This document shows, piece by piece, positions 15,439 through 24,932 of a stretch of 64,000 nt of DNA (positions within the stretch are counted from its first letter, which is position 1; the number at the start of each line of letters is the position of its first letter). The stretch comes from CAMFLJ01 sp965279255 (GTDB taxonomy: Bacteria; Actinomycetota; Acidimicrobiia; Acidimicrobiales; Acidimicrobilacustridaceae). The notes beneath the pieces are model-generated. The model saw only the letters and a list, made by a program, of their open reading frames with translations, was not told the DNA's origin and made no database searches. The translations under genes and the position numbers were made by a program. Location of the stretch: contig OZ257146.1 of assembly GCA_965279255.1 (NCBI GenBank), forward strand, positions 3,844,001 through 3,908,000, given 5' to 3'.

Positions 15439-16980
15439 ATGCCCAACCCGGCCGGCTCGCCCTGGCTCGGGTACGCCGCGCCCGGCTGGGACGAGATGCT
15501 CGGCCCCGACGAGCCCCGACCGGGCTGCACCGGTGTCATGGGCTACCTCGACCAGCTCGGTGAGGAGCTCCACGACCGCCAGGAGGCAGCCGAGCTGGCC
15601 ATCGCCTCCATGGGCATCTCCTTCACGGTCTACGCCGAGAAGGGCAACATCGACCGGGCCTGGCCCTTCGACGTCATCCCCCGTGTCATCGAGCTGCGGG
15701 AGTGGGACCAGGTCTCGAAGGGCCTGATCCAGCGCCTGCGGGCCCTGAACCTGTTCATCGGCGACCTCTACGGCGAGGCCCGGGTGCTGGCCGACGGCAT
15801 CGTGCCGGCCGAGATCGTGAAGGGCTCCCCGAACTACCGGCCCGAGTGCATCGGCGTCCGGCCGCCGCAGGGCACGTGGGCCCACATCAGCGGCAGCGAC
15901 CTCGTTCGCGGCGGCGACGGCGTGTTCCGGGTGCTGGAGGACAACCTCCGGGTGCCGTCCGGCGTGGCCTACATGCTCGAGAACCGCCAGATCTCCAAGC
16001 GGGTGTTCGCCGACGCCTTCCGGAGCCTCGACATCCAGCCCGTCGACGGGTACCCCACCCGGCTGCAGGAGATGCTGGCGTCGCTCACGCCCCGCCCGGG
16101 CGAGGTGCCGGTCATCGCCGTGCTCACCCCAGGCATCCACAACTCGGCCTACTTCGAGCACGCCTTCCTCGCGTCGCAGATGGGTGCGCTGCTGGTGGAG
16201 GGCAACGACCTCGTGGTCGGCGACGACGACGTGTGCCGGGTGCGCACGGTCGGCGGCCTCGTGCAGGTCGACGTGATCTACCGCCGGGTCGACGACCTCT
16301 TCCTCGACCCCGAGGTCTTCGTGCCCGACTCGCTGCTCGGCGTGCCCGGGCTGATGCGCTCGTGGCGCAACGGCAAGGTCGCCCTGGCCAATGCCCCGGG
16401 CGCGGGCGTGGCCGACGACAAGGTCGTCTACGCCTACGTGCCCGCTCTCATCAAGTACTACCTCGACGAGGAGCCGCTGCTCGCCAGCGTGCCCACCTAC
16501 GTGTGCCTCGACGACGACGACCGCCGCTACGTCCTCGACCACCTGGCCGAGCTGGTCGTGAAGCCGGCCAACGAGAGCGGCGGCACGGGCATCTACATCG
16601 GCACCCACGCCACCGCCGAGGAGACCGAGGCCATCCGCCTGGCGGTCCAGGCCGAGCCCCGCAACTGGATCGCCCAGCCCATCGTCGAGCTGTCGACCGC
16701 CCCCACGTTGTGCGACGGGCGGCCCTCGCCCCGCCACATCGACCTGCGGCCGTTCATCCTCTCGGGCAAGAGGCCGTACGTCACCAACGGCGGGCTCACC
16801 CGAGTGGCCCTGCGCGAGGGCTCGCTGGTGGTCAACAGCTCCCAGGGCGGCGGCAGCAAGGACACCTGGATCATCGATCCCGACGTGGCCGACGGTGCCT
16901 CTCGCTCGATCCCTGGGCAGTCGCAGTCACAGACGCAGTCGCAGTCGCAGTCGAGCACCAGCGAGGAGGTGTCGGCATGA
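15439..16980 (+). CDS. Circularly permuted ATP-grasp protein
   Basis: Predicted amide/peptide-bond-forming ligase of 513 residues (DUF404/DUF407 family, circularly permuted ATP-grasp). The nucleotide-binding stretch VVKPANESGGTGIYIG lies near residue 373, and SSQGGGSKDTWI closes the conserved part. The family is predicted from comparative genomics to activate a carboxylate as acyl phosphate and join it to an amine; no substrate is proven. The C-terminus is a Gln-Ser tail (SQSQTQSQSQSS) coded by CAGTCG-like repeats at about 16916-16962. The ATG at 15439 has no clear ribosome site. The stop overlaps the next start by four bases (ATGA), the first gene of a tight operon. Confidence 0.9.
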   Translation: MPNPAGSPWLGYAAPGWDEMLGPDEPRPGCTGVMGYLDQLGEELHDRQEAAELAIASMGISFTVYAEKGNIDRAWPFDVIPRVIELREWDQVSKGLIQRLRALNLFIGDLYGEARVLADGIVPAEIVKGSPNYRPECIGVRPPQGTWAHISGSDLVRGGDGVFRVLEDNLRVPSGVAYMLENRQISKRVFADAFRSLDIQPVDGYPTRLQEMLASLTPRPGEVPVIAVLTPGIHNSAYFEHAFLASQMGALLVEGNDLVVGDDDVCRVRTVGGLVQVDVIYRRVDDLFLDPEVFVPDSLLGVPGLMRSWRNGKVALANAPGAGVADDKVVYAYVPALIKYYLDEEPLLASVPTYVCLDDDDRRYVLDHLAELVVKPANESGGTGIYIGTHATAEETEAIRLAVQAEPRNWIAQPIVELSTAPTLCDGRPSPRHIDLRPFILSGKRPYVTNGGLTRVALREGSLVVNSSQGGGSKDTWIIDPDVADGASRSIPGQSQSQTQSQSQSSTSEEVSA

Positions 16981-18002
16981 GCGATCGCCAGGTCGCCGTC
17001 GATCGCCCCGACGAGGTCGAGCCCGACATCGTCCCGCTGCCGGGAGCCATGCTCCTGTCGCGCGTGGCCGAGCACATCTACTGGGCCGGCCGCTACCTCG
17101 AGCGGGCCGAGGGCACCGCCCGCCTGGTCAAGACCCACACCGAGCTGTTCGTCGACCTGCCCCGCTCGGTCGGCCTCGGCTGGGCGCCGCTCCTCGCCGT
17201 CACCGGCAGCCGCGAGGCGTTCGACGACGGCTACGACCGCGTCACCGAGGACGACGTCGTCGGCTTCCTGCTCGCCGCGCCGGAGAACCACGGTTCGGTG
17301 ATCACCTCGATCGAGCAGGCGCGCGAGAACCTGCGGGTCACCCGAGGCCTGCTCCCGAAGCGCATGTGGGAGGTCGTGAACGAGACCCGGCAGTGGGTGC
17401 AGGTCAGCGCCGTCGCCGGCTGCGCCCGCGGCTCTCGGATGATGTGGACCGAGGAGGTCATCCGCCGCTGCCACACGATGATCGGCACCGCCGACTCGAC
17501 CATGAGCCGTGACCTCGCCTACTGCTTCCTCGAGGTGGGGCGCCTGGTCGAGCGGGCCGACATGACCAGCCGCGTGCTCGACGTGCAGGCCGGCATCCTG
17601 ATGTCGGCCGGCGCCGACACGCCCATCCCGTACACCGACCTCACCTGGATGGCGATGCTGCGCTCGCTCGGCGGCGAGCAGATGTACCGCCGCCAGATGG
17701 GCGGGGTCATCTCGGCGGCCAACACCGTGCAGTTCCTGCTGCGCGACTCCGCCTTCCCCCGGTCGGTCGAGTACTGCCTGATCGAGATCATGCGCCTGCT
17801 GCCCGAGCTGCCCCACAACGGGGGCGCGCTCGACGCGGCCATCACCAGCTACCGGCTGCTCGACGCCGTCGCGCCCGGCGAGGTCGACCTCGCCGGCATC
17901 CACCGCTTCGTCGACGACCTCCAGGTCGCCCTGAGCGGGCTGCACGGGCAGCTCGCCGCCACCTATTTCCCGGGAACGGGCACCGAGGCCGCCTCTCCAT
18001 GA
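16977..18002 (+). CDS. Alpha-E domain protein (DUF403)
   Basis: A 341-residue all-helical protein of the alpha-E superfamily. The diagnostic helix EHIYWAGRYLERAEGTAR is near residue 30, and a second similar helix, VGRLVERADMTSRVLD, lies near 185. These proteins nearly always accompany circularly permuted ATP-grasp and transglutaminase genes; a role as partner or substrate-presenting subunit is suggested but untested. No enzyme motif or membrane segment is seen. It overlaps its neighbours by four bases on each side (ATGA at 16977 and at 17999), so strong translational coupling is expected. Confidence 0.9.
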   Translation: MSDRQVAVDRPDEVEPDIVPLPGAMLLSRVAEHIYWAGRYLERAEGTARLVKTHTELFVDLPRSVGLGWAPLLAVTGSREAFDDGYDRVTEDDVVGFLLAAPENHGSVITSIEQARENLRVTRGLLPKRMWEVVNETRQWVQVSAVAGCARGSRMMWTEEVIRRCHTMIGTADSTMSRDLAYCFLEVGRLVERADMTSRVLDVQAGILMSAGADTPIPYTDLTWMAMLRSLGGEQMYRRQMGGVISAANTVQFLLRDSAFPRSVEYCLIEIMRLLPELPHNGGALDAAITSYRLLDAVAPGEVDLAGIHRFVDDLQVALSGLHGQLAATYFPGTGTEAASP

Positions 18003-21000
18003 GCATCCACGTCGCGCTCGAGCACCGCACCCGCTACCTGTTCGATCGCGCCGTCGGCCTCACGCCGCACGTGGTCCGACTGCGGCCCGCGCCTCACTGC
18101 CGCACCCCGATCCTCGCCTACTCGATGACGGTCGAGCCGAGCGATCACTTCGTGAACTGGCAGCAGGACCCGTTCGGCAACTTCGAGGCCCGGCTCGTGT
18201 TCCCGGAGAAGGCCACCGAGCTGTCGATCGTGATCGACCTCGTCGCCGACCTCACGGTCATCAACCCGTTCGACTTCTTCCTCGAGCCCGAGGCCGAGGC
18301 GATCCCCTTCGCCTATGACCCCGAGCTGCTGCGCGACCTCGGCCCGTACCTCGAGTGCGACCCCGTCGGCCCGATGCTGCAGCGCTGGCTCGACGAGGTC
18401 GCCATGCCGCCCGAGGGCACCCCGACGGTCAACTTCCTCGTCGCCATCAACCAGCGGCTGCAGAGCGACATCGCCTACACGACCCGCATGGAGCCGGGTG
18501 TGCAGGACCCGGAGGTCACCCTCGGCAAGGCGCTGGGCTCGTGCCGTGACAGCGGCTGGCTGCTGGTGCAGATCCTGCGCAACCTGGGCCTCGCCGCCCG
18601 GTTCGTGTCCGGCTACCTGGTGCAGCTCGTCGCCGACCAGAAGCCCCTCGACGGGCCCTCGGGACCGACGGCCGACTTCACCGACCTCCACGCCTGGTGC
18701 GAGGTCTTCCTCCCCGGCGCCGGCTGGGTGGGGCTCGACCCCACCTCCGGCCTGTTCGCGGGGGAGGGGCACATCCCGCTGGCGGCCACGCCCCGTCCGG
18801 CGTCGGCCGCGCCGGTCACCGGTGCCACCCAGCCGTGCGAGGTCACTTTCGACTTCTCCAACACGGTCACCCGGGTGCACGAGGACCCACGGGTCACGTT
18901 CCCCTACACCGACGACCAGTGGGAGCGCATCGACGCGGTGGGCCGGGCGGTCGACGCCCGCCTGGTCGAGGGCGACGTGCGCCTCACCGAGGGCGGTGAG
19001 CCGACCTTCGTCTCGATCGACGACATGGACGCGGTGGAGTGGACCGTCGGCGCCGACGGCGACGACAAGCGGGCCAAGGCGTGGGAGCTCACCGGCCGCC
19101 TGGCCGAGCGGTTCGCCCAAGGCGGCCTGCTCCACGCCGGCCAGGGCAAGTGGTACCCGGGCGAGCCCCTGCCCCGCTGGCAGCTGGGCATCCACTGGCG
19201 CACCGACGGCACCGACCTGTGGTCGCACCCCGAGGCCTTCGCCGACCCCTTCACCCCCGGCACCTCGACCCTCGCCCAGGCGGGCGCGCTGGCCACCGCC
19301 CTGGCCGGGCGCCTCGGCGTGCCCGAGGGCTTCCTCCACCCGGCCTACGAGGACCCCCTCGTCGACCTGCTGAACGAGGCCCGCACCCCCGCCGGCGAGC
19401 CCCCTGCTGACGACGTCGTCCCCGACGACCCCACCGTGGCCGACGAAGCCGGCCGGGCAAAGGTGGTGGCGGCCCTCGACGAGCGCATCGGCGTGGCCTC
19501 GGCGTGGGTCATGCCGCTGCACCACCTGCGCACCGAGCCCGGCGGCTGGGCCACCAGCGAGTGGGTGCTGCGCCGCGGCCGCCTGGTGCTGCTGCCGGGC
19601 GACTCGCCCGCCGGCCTGCGCCTGCCGCTCGATTCGTTGACCTGGACCCCGCCCGAGCCGGAGCCGGAGCGCTCGCCGTTCGAGCCCCGGGGCCCGCTGC
19701 CCCCGAAGCCGTCGCTCTCGCCGTCGCTCGCCTCGAAGTCGGCGGCGACCGAGGCCTCCACGGCCACCACCCGCGCCGCGTGGCGGCCCGGCACCAGCGC
19801 CGCCATCGTGCCGGTCGACGAGGCCCCGCCCACCGCCCTCGGTGTCGAGCTGCGCCAGGGCCGGGTGCACGTGTTCCTGCCGCCCCTCACCCACTTCGAG
19901 GACGCGGTCGAGCTGCTCGCCGTGATCGAGTCCGAGGTGCTGGCCGCTGGGCTGCAGGTCGTGATCGAGGGCTACCCGCCGCCCCGCGACCCTCGCCACC
20001 GCACCCTCGTCGTCACCCCCGACCCCGGGGTCATCGAGGTCAACCTCCAGCCGGCCCGCTCGTGGGAGGAGCTGGTCGAGACCACCGAGGTGCTCTACGA
20101 GGCGGCCCGCGAGTCGCGCCTCGGCACCGAGAAGTTCGAGCTCGACGGCACCCACTCGGGCTCCGGCGGCGGCAACCACGTCACCCTCGGCGCCGCCACG
20201 CCGACCGACAGCCCGTTCCTGCGCCGGCCCGGCCTGCTGCGCAGCATGGTCACCTACTGGCAGCACCACCCGTCGCTGTCGTACCTGTTCTCGGGCCGCT
20301 TCGTCGGCCCCACCAGCCAGGCCCCCCGCATCGACGAGGCCCGCCACGACGCCCTCGACGAGCTCGAGATCGCCTTCGGCGAGATGGACCGCCTCGGCGA
20401 CGACGTGCCCCCGTGGCTCGTCGACCGGCTCTTCCGCCACCTGCTCGTCGACCTCACCGGCAACACCCACAGGGCCGAGTTCTGCATCGACAAGCTCTTC
20501 ACCCCCGAGGGCGAGCGCGGCCGGCTCGGTCTGCTCGAGATGCGCGGCTTCGAGATGCCCCCGCACCACCGCATGGCGCTGGTGCAGGCCCTGCTCGTGC
20601 GGGCCCTGGTGCTGCGCTGCTGGGACGACCCGTACGAGGCCCGCCTCGTGCGCTGGGGCACCGAGCTGCACGACCGCTTCCTGCTGCCGCACGAGGTCGC
20701 CACCGACGTCGCCGCCGTGGTCGACGACCTCGTCGACCACGGCATCGCCTTCGAGCTCTCGTGGCTCGACCCGTTCCTCGAGTTCCGCTTCCCCCGCCTC
20801 GGTACCGTCGAGGTGCAGGGCGTGCGCCTCGAGCTGCGGGCCGCCATCGAACCGTGGCTGGTGCTCGGCGAGGAGGTCTCGCAGTCGGGCACCTCCCGTT
20901 ACGTCGACTCGTCGGTCGAGCGCCTGCAGGTCCGCGTCGAGGGGCTGGTGCCCGGTCGCCACGTCGTCACCTGCAACGGCCGGGCGGTGCCGCTGCGGCC

Positions 21001-21379
21001 CACCGCCAACCCCGGCACCCACGTCGCCGGCGTGCGCTACCGGGCCTGGCAGCCGCCGTCGGCGCTGCACCCCACCATCGCCGTGCACTCCCCGCTGGTG
21101 TTCGACCTCGTCGACCTGGCCGCCGGCCGCTCGATCGGCGGGTGCACGTACCGGGTCAGCCACCCCGGTGGGCGCAACTACGACCGCTTCCCGGTGAACG
21201 CCAACGAGGCCGACGCCCGCCGCACGGCGCGCTTCGGCACGGTCGGCCACACCCCGGGCCCGGTCGACGTGGCCGGGTTGGAATCCGAGCTGTCCCGCAT
21301 CGACGGGTACCCTCGCACCCTGGACCTGCGCCGCCCGGCGACGCTGGCCCCGGCGGCGCCACTTCGCCCCGCGCACTGA
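17999..21379 (+). CDS. Large transglutaminase-like protein (DUF2126)
   Basis: A 1126-residue protein. An N-terminal beta-rich domain (SIHVALEHRTRYLFDR...) precedes a papain-fold transglutaminase core with Cys in LGSCRDSGW (near residue 180), His in LHAWCEVF (near 231) and Asp in VGLDPTSG. The remaining 800 residues are DUF2126, with the conserved HSGSGGGNHVTLG motif near residue 720. The core may act as a peptidase or as an acyl-transfer enzyme; which one is not known. Length is typical. A Pro/Glu-rich linker lies near residues 550-600. It is the third gene of the operon, and the next gene starts 21 bp after the stop. Confidence 0.9.
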   Translation: MSIHVALEHRTRYLFDRAVGLTPHVVRLRPAPHCRTPILAYSMTVEPSDHFVNWQQDPFGNFEARLVFPEKATELSIVIDLVADLTVINPFDFFLEPEAEAIPFAYDPELLRDLGPYLECDPVGPMLQRWLDEVAMPPEGTPTVNFLVAINQRLQSDIAYTTRMEPGVQDPEVTLGKALGSCRDSGWLLVQILRNLGLAARFVSGYLVQLVADQKPLDGPSGPTADFTDLHAWCEVFLPGAGWVGLDPTSGLFAGEGHIPLAATPRPASAAPVTGATQPCEVTFDFSNTVTRVHEDPRVTFPYTDDQWERIDAVGRAVDARLVEGDVRLTEGGEPTFVSIDDMDAVEWTVGADGDDKRAKAWELTGRLAERFAQGGLLHAGQGKWYPGEPLPRWQLGIHWRTDGTDLWSHPEAFADPFTPGTSTLAQAGALATALAGRLGVPEGFLHPAYEDPLVDLLNEARTPAGEPPADDVVPDDPTVADEAGRAKVVAALDERIGVASAWVMPLHHLRTEPGGWATSEWVLRRGRLVLLPGDSPAGLRLPLDSLTWTPPEPEPERSPFEPRGPLPPKPSLSPSLASKSAATEASTATTRAAWRPGTSAAIVPVDEAPPTALGVELRQGRVHVFLPPLTHFEDAVELLAVIESEVLAAGLQVVIEGYPPPRDPRHRTLVVTPDPGVIEVNLQPARSWEELVETTEVLYEAARESRLGTEKFELDGTHSGSGGGNHVTLGAATPTDSPFLRRPGLLRSMVTYWQHHPSLSYLFSGRFVGPTSQAPRIDEARHDALDELEIAFGEMDRLGDDVPPWLVDRLFRHLLVDLTGNTHRAEFCIDKLFTPEGERGRLGLLEMRGFEMPPHHRMALVQALLVRALVLRCWDDPYEARLVRWGTELHDRFLLPHEVATDVAAVVDDLVDHGIAFELSWLDPFLEFRFPRLGTVEVQGVRLELRAAIEPWLVLGEEVSQSGTSRYVDSSVERLQVRVEGLVPGRHVVTCNGRAVPLRPTANPGTHVAGVRYRAWQPPSALHPTIAVHSPLVFDLVDLAAGRSIGGCTYRVSHPGGRNYDRFPVNANEADARRTARFGTVGHTPGPVDVAGLESELSRIDGYPRTLDLRRPATLAPAAPLRPAH

Positions 21380-21399
21380 GACGCTCACACCCCCGCGCC

Positions 21400-24003
21400 A
21401 TGACCCCGCCGCCCCCCACCACCGAGCTGCCCGTCGGCTATCGCCCCTCCGAGGGCGTGTTCGACGAGCTGTCCGACGCGGGTGGCGTGCGCAGCCACTG
21501 GGCCCACGTGGCCCGCACCCTCGACCACCTGGGCCCGCTCGAGCTCACCGCCCGGGCCAACGAGGCGCGGCGGCTGCTGGCCGACGACGGCGTCACCTAC
21601 AACGACGTCAGCGACGGCAGCACCGAGGTCCGCTCCTGGATCCTCGACCCGGTGCCCGTGGTCGTGTCCGCCGAGGAGTGGGCCGGCATCGAGGTGGGCC
21701 TCGCCCAGCGGGCCGAGCTGCTCGACCTCGTCCTCTCCGACCTCTACGGGCCCCGGCGGCTCATGGCCGAGGGGGTGCTCCCGCCGGAGGTCGTCTACGG
21801 CCACCCCGGCTTCCTGCGCCAGTGCGACGGCATCCGCCTGCCCGGCGAGCACCAGCTGTTCAACGCCGCCTTCGACCTCGCCCGCGACGCCGACGGGGCG
21901 TGGACGGTGCTGTCCGATCGCACCCAGGCGCCGTCGGGCATGGGCTACGCGCTCGAGAACCGCGTCGTCGTCTCCCGGGTGCTGCCCGACATGTACCGCG
22001 AGGCCGAGGTCGTGCGCCTCGCCCCGTTCTTCCGCGAGCTGCGGGCCGCGCTGCAGCGCGTCGCCCCGGCCCAGGTCGAGGTGCCCCGCATCGTGGTGCT
22101 CACGCCGGGGCCGTGGAGCGAGACCGCCTACGAGCACGGCGCCATCGCCACCTACCTCGGCTACCCGCTCGTGCAGGGCTCCGACCTGCGGGTGCGCGAC
22201 GGCCGGGTCTGGGTGCGCACCCTCGGTCGCCTCGAGCCGGTCCACGTGATCCTGCGCCGCGTCGACCCGCCATGGTGCGACCCGCTCGAGCTGCGCCCCG
22301 AGTCCACCCTCGGCGCGCCCGGCCTGCTCGAGGCCTGCCGCGTCGGCAACGTTTCGGTGGTCAACACCCTCGGCAGCGGCGTGCTCGAGAACCCGGCCCT
22401 GCTGGCCTTCCTGCCCGCGCTGTCCGAGGCGCTGCTGGGCCAACCCCTGAAGATGCCGTCGGCCCGCACGCTGTGGTGCGGCGACCCCGAGTCGATGCGC
22501 GAGGTGCTCGGCCGCCTCGACGAGCTCGTGCTGAAGTCGGTGTCCGACGAGGTGCGCACCACCGTCGTGGGCCAGGGCCTCTCGTCCGGTGAACAGGCGG
22601 AGCTCCGTGCCCGCATCGTGGCCAAGCCCCACGCCTGGGTCGGCCAGGAGCCGGTGCTGCTCGGCTCGGCCCCCACGCTGGTCGACGGCGCCCTCGAGCC
22701 CCGCCGCTCGGTGGTGCGCGGCTTCGTCGTGGCCCGCGACCGCGGCTACGCCGTGATGCCCGGTGGGCTCACCCGGGTGGCCCGCGGCCCGCACGACCCC
22801 ATCGTCAGCAACCAGAGCGGCGCGTGGAGCAAGGACACGTGGGTGCTCAGCCGCGAGCCAGAGCGCCTCACCGGCTTCTGGCTCCAGCCCGACGACACCA
22901 TCGAGACCATCGAGCCCGAGACCTCGATGTCGCAGCGGGCCGCCGAGAACCTGTTCTGGCTGAGCCGCTACGCCGAGCGCTCCGAAGACCTCGTGCGCCA
23001 GCTGCGGGTCACGTCCGACCGCCTGATCGAGTTCGCCCCCGGCACCAACCCGGCGGGCAACGCCTGCGTCAACGTGCTGCTCGCCGCCCTCACCCACACG
23101 AGCGGCACCTACCCGGGCTTCGTCGGCGAGAGCGAGGCCGTCGCCCAGCGCCTGGCCGAGCCCGGCACCGAGTTCCGGGCCCTGCTCGTCGACGCCGACC
23201 GCGTCGGTTCGGTGGCCCACTCGGTGCGGGCCATGCTCAGCGCCGCCGCCCAGGTGCGCGACCAGCTCTCCAACGACACCTGGCTCGTCATCGGCCACCT
23301 CGAGCGCGATCTGGCGGTGCTCGACCGCAACCTCCCGGTGGCGGCGGTGACCGGCGCTCTCGGTCGGGTGATGGCGGCCATGCTGGCCCTCGCCGGGCTC
23401 TCGGCCGAGTCGATGGTTCGCGACGCCGGCTGGCAGTTCATGGAGGCCGGCCGCCGGCTCGAGCGGGCGCTGCAGCTGTGCGCCCTGCTGCAGGCCACGA
23501 TGACGATCCGTCGTGACGCCGCCACCGACAGCCTCCTCATCGAGTCGGTGCTGACCTCGGCCGAGAGCATCGTCACCTACCGGCGTCGGTACCGCTCCCA
23601 CGCCCAGGTCGAGACCATGCTCGACCTGCTCGTGCTCGACGTCGCCAACCCTCGTTCGCTCGCCTACCAGGTCGCCCGGTTGGCCGACGCGGTGCGGTCG
23701 ATCCCCGCGCCGGAGGGCGAGGGCCAGGTCGAGATCGAGGCGTTGGTCTCCGAGCTGGCCACCGTCGTGACCCTCGCCGACACCAACGACCTGGCCCGGT
23801 TCGAAGCCGATGCCGGCACCGACGACACCGCCGGTCGGCCCCTGCCGCTGTCGGCCTTCCTCGCGAACGTCAGCGGCCTGCTCGTCGACCTCGGCGCCGC
23901 GCTCGACACGGCGCACTTCTCCCATCAGCTGCCGCAGCGGGTCGTGTCGGTGTCGCCCCCGAGCGGCACCTTCGTGCTCCAGCAGCAGGAGCGTCGGGCA
24001 TGA
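21400..24003 (+). CDS. Fusion of circularly permuted ATP-grasp and alpha-E domains
   Basis: An 867-residue protein that joins in one chain the two functions encoded separately by the first two genes of the operon. Residues 1-500 are the ATP-grasp-like part (YGPRRLMAEGVLPPEV near 110, SNQSGAWSKDTWV near 470). Residues 505-867 are the alpha-E part, opening with ENLFWLSRYAERSEDL. At the position of the glycine-rich loop (near residue 375) this copy reads LVLKSVSDEVRTTVVGQG, without the GG-G pattern of the first gene, so nucleotide binding may differ or be lost. The ATG at 21400 begins the family similarity. The stop overlaps the next start (ATGA). Confidence 0.9.
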   Translation: MTPPPPTTELPVGYRPSEGVFDELSDAGGVRSHWAHVARTLDHLGPLELTARANEARRLLADDGVTYNDVSDGSTEVRSWILDPVPVVVSAEEWAGIEVGLAQRAELLDLVLSDLYGPRRLMAEGVLPPEVVYGHPGFLRQCDGIRLPGEHQLFNAAFDLARDADGAWTVLSDRTQAPSGMGYALENRVVVSRVLPDMYREAEVVRLAPFFRELRAALQRVAPAQVEVPRIVVLTPGPWSETAYEHGAIATYLGYPLVQGSDLRVRDGRVWVRTLGRLEPVHVILRRVDPPWCDPLELRPESTLGAPGLLEACRVGNVSVVNTLGSGVLENPALLAFLPALSEALLGQPLKMPSARTLWCGDPESMREVLGRLDELVLKSVSDEVRTTVVGQGLSSGEQAELRARIVAKPHAWVGQEPVLLGSAPTLVDGALEPRRSVVRGFVVARDRGYAVMPGGLTRVARGPHDPIVSNQSGAWSKDTWVLSREPERLTGFWLQPDDTIETIEPETSMSQRAAENLFWLSRYAERSEDLVRQLRVTSDRLIEFAPGTNPAGNACVNVLLAALTHTSGTYPGFVGESEAVAQRLAEPGTEFRALLVDADRVGSVAHSVRAMLSAAAQVRDQLSNDTWLVIGHLERDLAVLDRNLPVAAVTGALGRVMAAMLALAGLSAESMVRDAGWQFMEAGRRLERALQLCALLQATMTIRRDAATDSLLIESVLTSAESIVTYRRRYRSHAQVETMLDLLVLDVANPRSLAYQVARLADAVRSIPAPEGEGQVEIEALVSELATVVTLADTNDLARFEADAGTDDTAGRPLPLSAFLANVSGLLVDLGAALDTAHFSHQLPQRVVSVSPPSGTFVLQQQERRA

Positions 24004-24914
24004 CCTATCGCGTGGTCCATCGCACCCGGTACGACTACGAGTCCGACGTGTCGGCCAGCTACGGCGAGGCCCACCTGCACCCGCGGGAGACCCAGAGCCA
24101 GCAGACGTACTCGTCAACGCTGACGATCGAGCCGTTCCCCGAGCACTACCGCGAGCGGCGCGACTTCTTCGGCAACCGCGTCGCCCACTTCACCGTGCTC
24201 GAGCGCCACCGCACCCTCACCGTCACCGCCACCTCGATGGTCGACGTGCGCGATCGCCGGGCGATCCTGCCGATCGTCGGCGACCTGCGCTGGGAGCAGG
24301 CCCGTGACCTGCTCCACCGTGACCCTGCGGTCGAGACGCTCGACGCCCGCCAGTTCGTCCTCGCCTCCCCGGCGGCCACGCCGTCGTTGGCCGCGATCGA
24401 GTACGCCCTCCCGACCTTCGCTCCGGACCGCCCGATCGTCGAGGCGCTCGAGGAGCTCTGCACCCGCCTGCACACCGAGTTCGAGTTCGCTCCGGGCTCG
24501 ACCACGGTGAGCACGCCGGTCGACGACGTGATCGCCGCGCGCAAGGGCGTGTGCCAGGACTTCGCCCACCTCACCATCAGCGCGCTGCGGGGCCTCGGCC
24601 TCGCCGTCCGCTACGTGAGCGGCTATCTCGAGACCGACCCGCCCCCGGGCCGCGAGCGCCTGGTCGGTGCCGACGTGTCGCACGCCTGGGTGTCGGTGTT
24701 CGTGCCCCAGGTCGGCTGGGTCGACATCGACCCCACCAACGGCAAGTTCGTGAACAACCGCTACGTCACCGTGGCGTGGGGTCGCGACTACGCCGACGTA
24801 CCGCCGCTCAAGGGCGTGATCTACACCCAGAGCGAGCACCAGAAGCTGAAGGTCACCGTCGACGTCACCACCATCCCCGAGGACGACCCCGCCCTCGCCT
24901 CGGTGGCCCGCTAG
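24000..24914 (+). CDS. Transglutaminase-like cysteine protein
   Basis: A 304-residue protein with an N-terminal beta domain (MTYRVVHRTRYDYESDV) followed by a transglutaminase core. The catalytic Cys is in KGVCQDFAHL (near residue 183), His in SHAWVSVF (near 227) and Asp in VDIDPTNG (near 242). It is the short, single-domain relative of the DUF2126 protein two genes upstream. It is the last gene of the five-gene operon and begins inside the stop of the fusion gene. Whether it cross-links, hydrolyses or transfers is not known. There is no signal peptide, so a cytosolic site is likely. Confidence 0.92.
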   Translation: MTYRVVHRTRYDYESDVSASYGEAHLHPRETQSQQTYSSTLTIEPFPEHYRERRDFFGNRVAHFTVLERHRTLTVTATSMVDVRDRRAILPIVGDLRWEQARDLLHRDPAVETLDARQFVLASPAATPSLAAIEYALPTFAPDRPIVEALEELCTRLHTEFEFAPGSTTVSTPVDDVIAARKGVCQDFAHLTISALRGLGLAVRYVSGYLETDPPPGRERLVGADVSHAWVSVFVPQVGWVDIDPTNGKFVNNRYVTVAWGRDYADVPPLKGVIYTQSEHQKLKVTVDVTTIPEDDPALASVAR

Positions 24915-24932
24915 AGCCGTCCGGAGGCGGAC

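Noticed and set aside
16916..16962. CAGTCG-type repeats as a separate regulatory repeat
   Set aside because: They are in frame within the ATP-grasp gene and simply encode its Gln-Ser tail; slippage is possible but no other role is indicated.
17963..21388. An 1141-codon open frame on the minus strand
   Set aside because: It is the complement of the DUF2126 gene and has low-complexity Gly/Asp/Val/His composition, an artefact of high-GC codon use.
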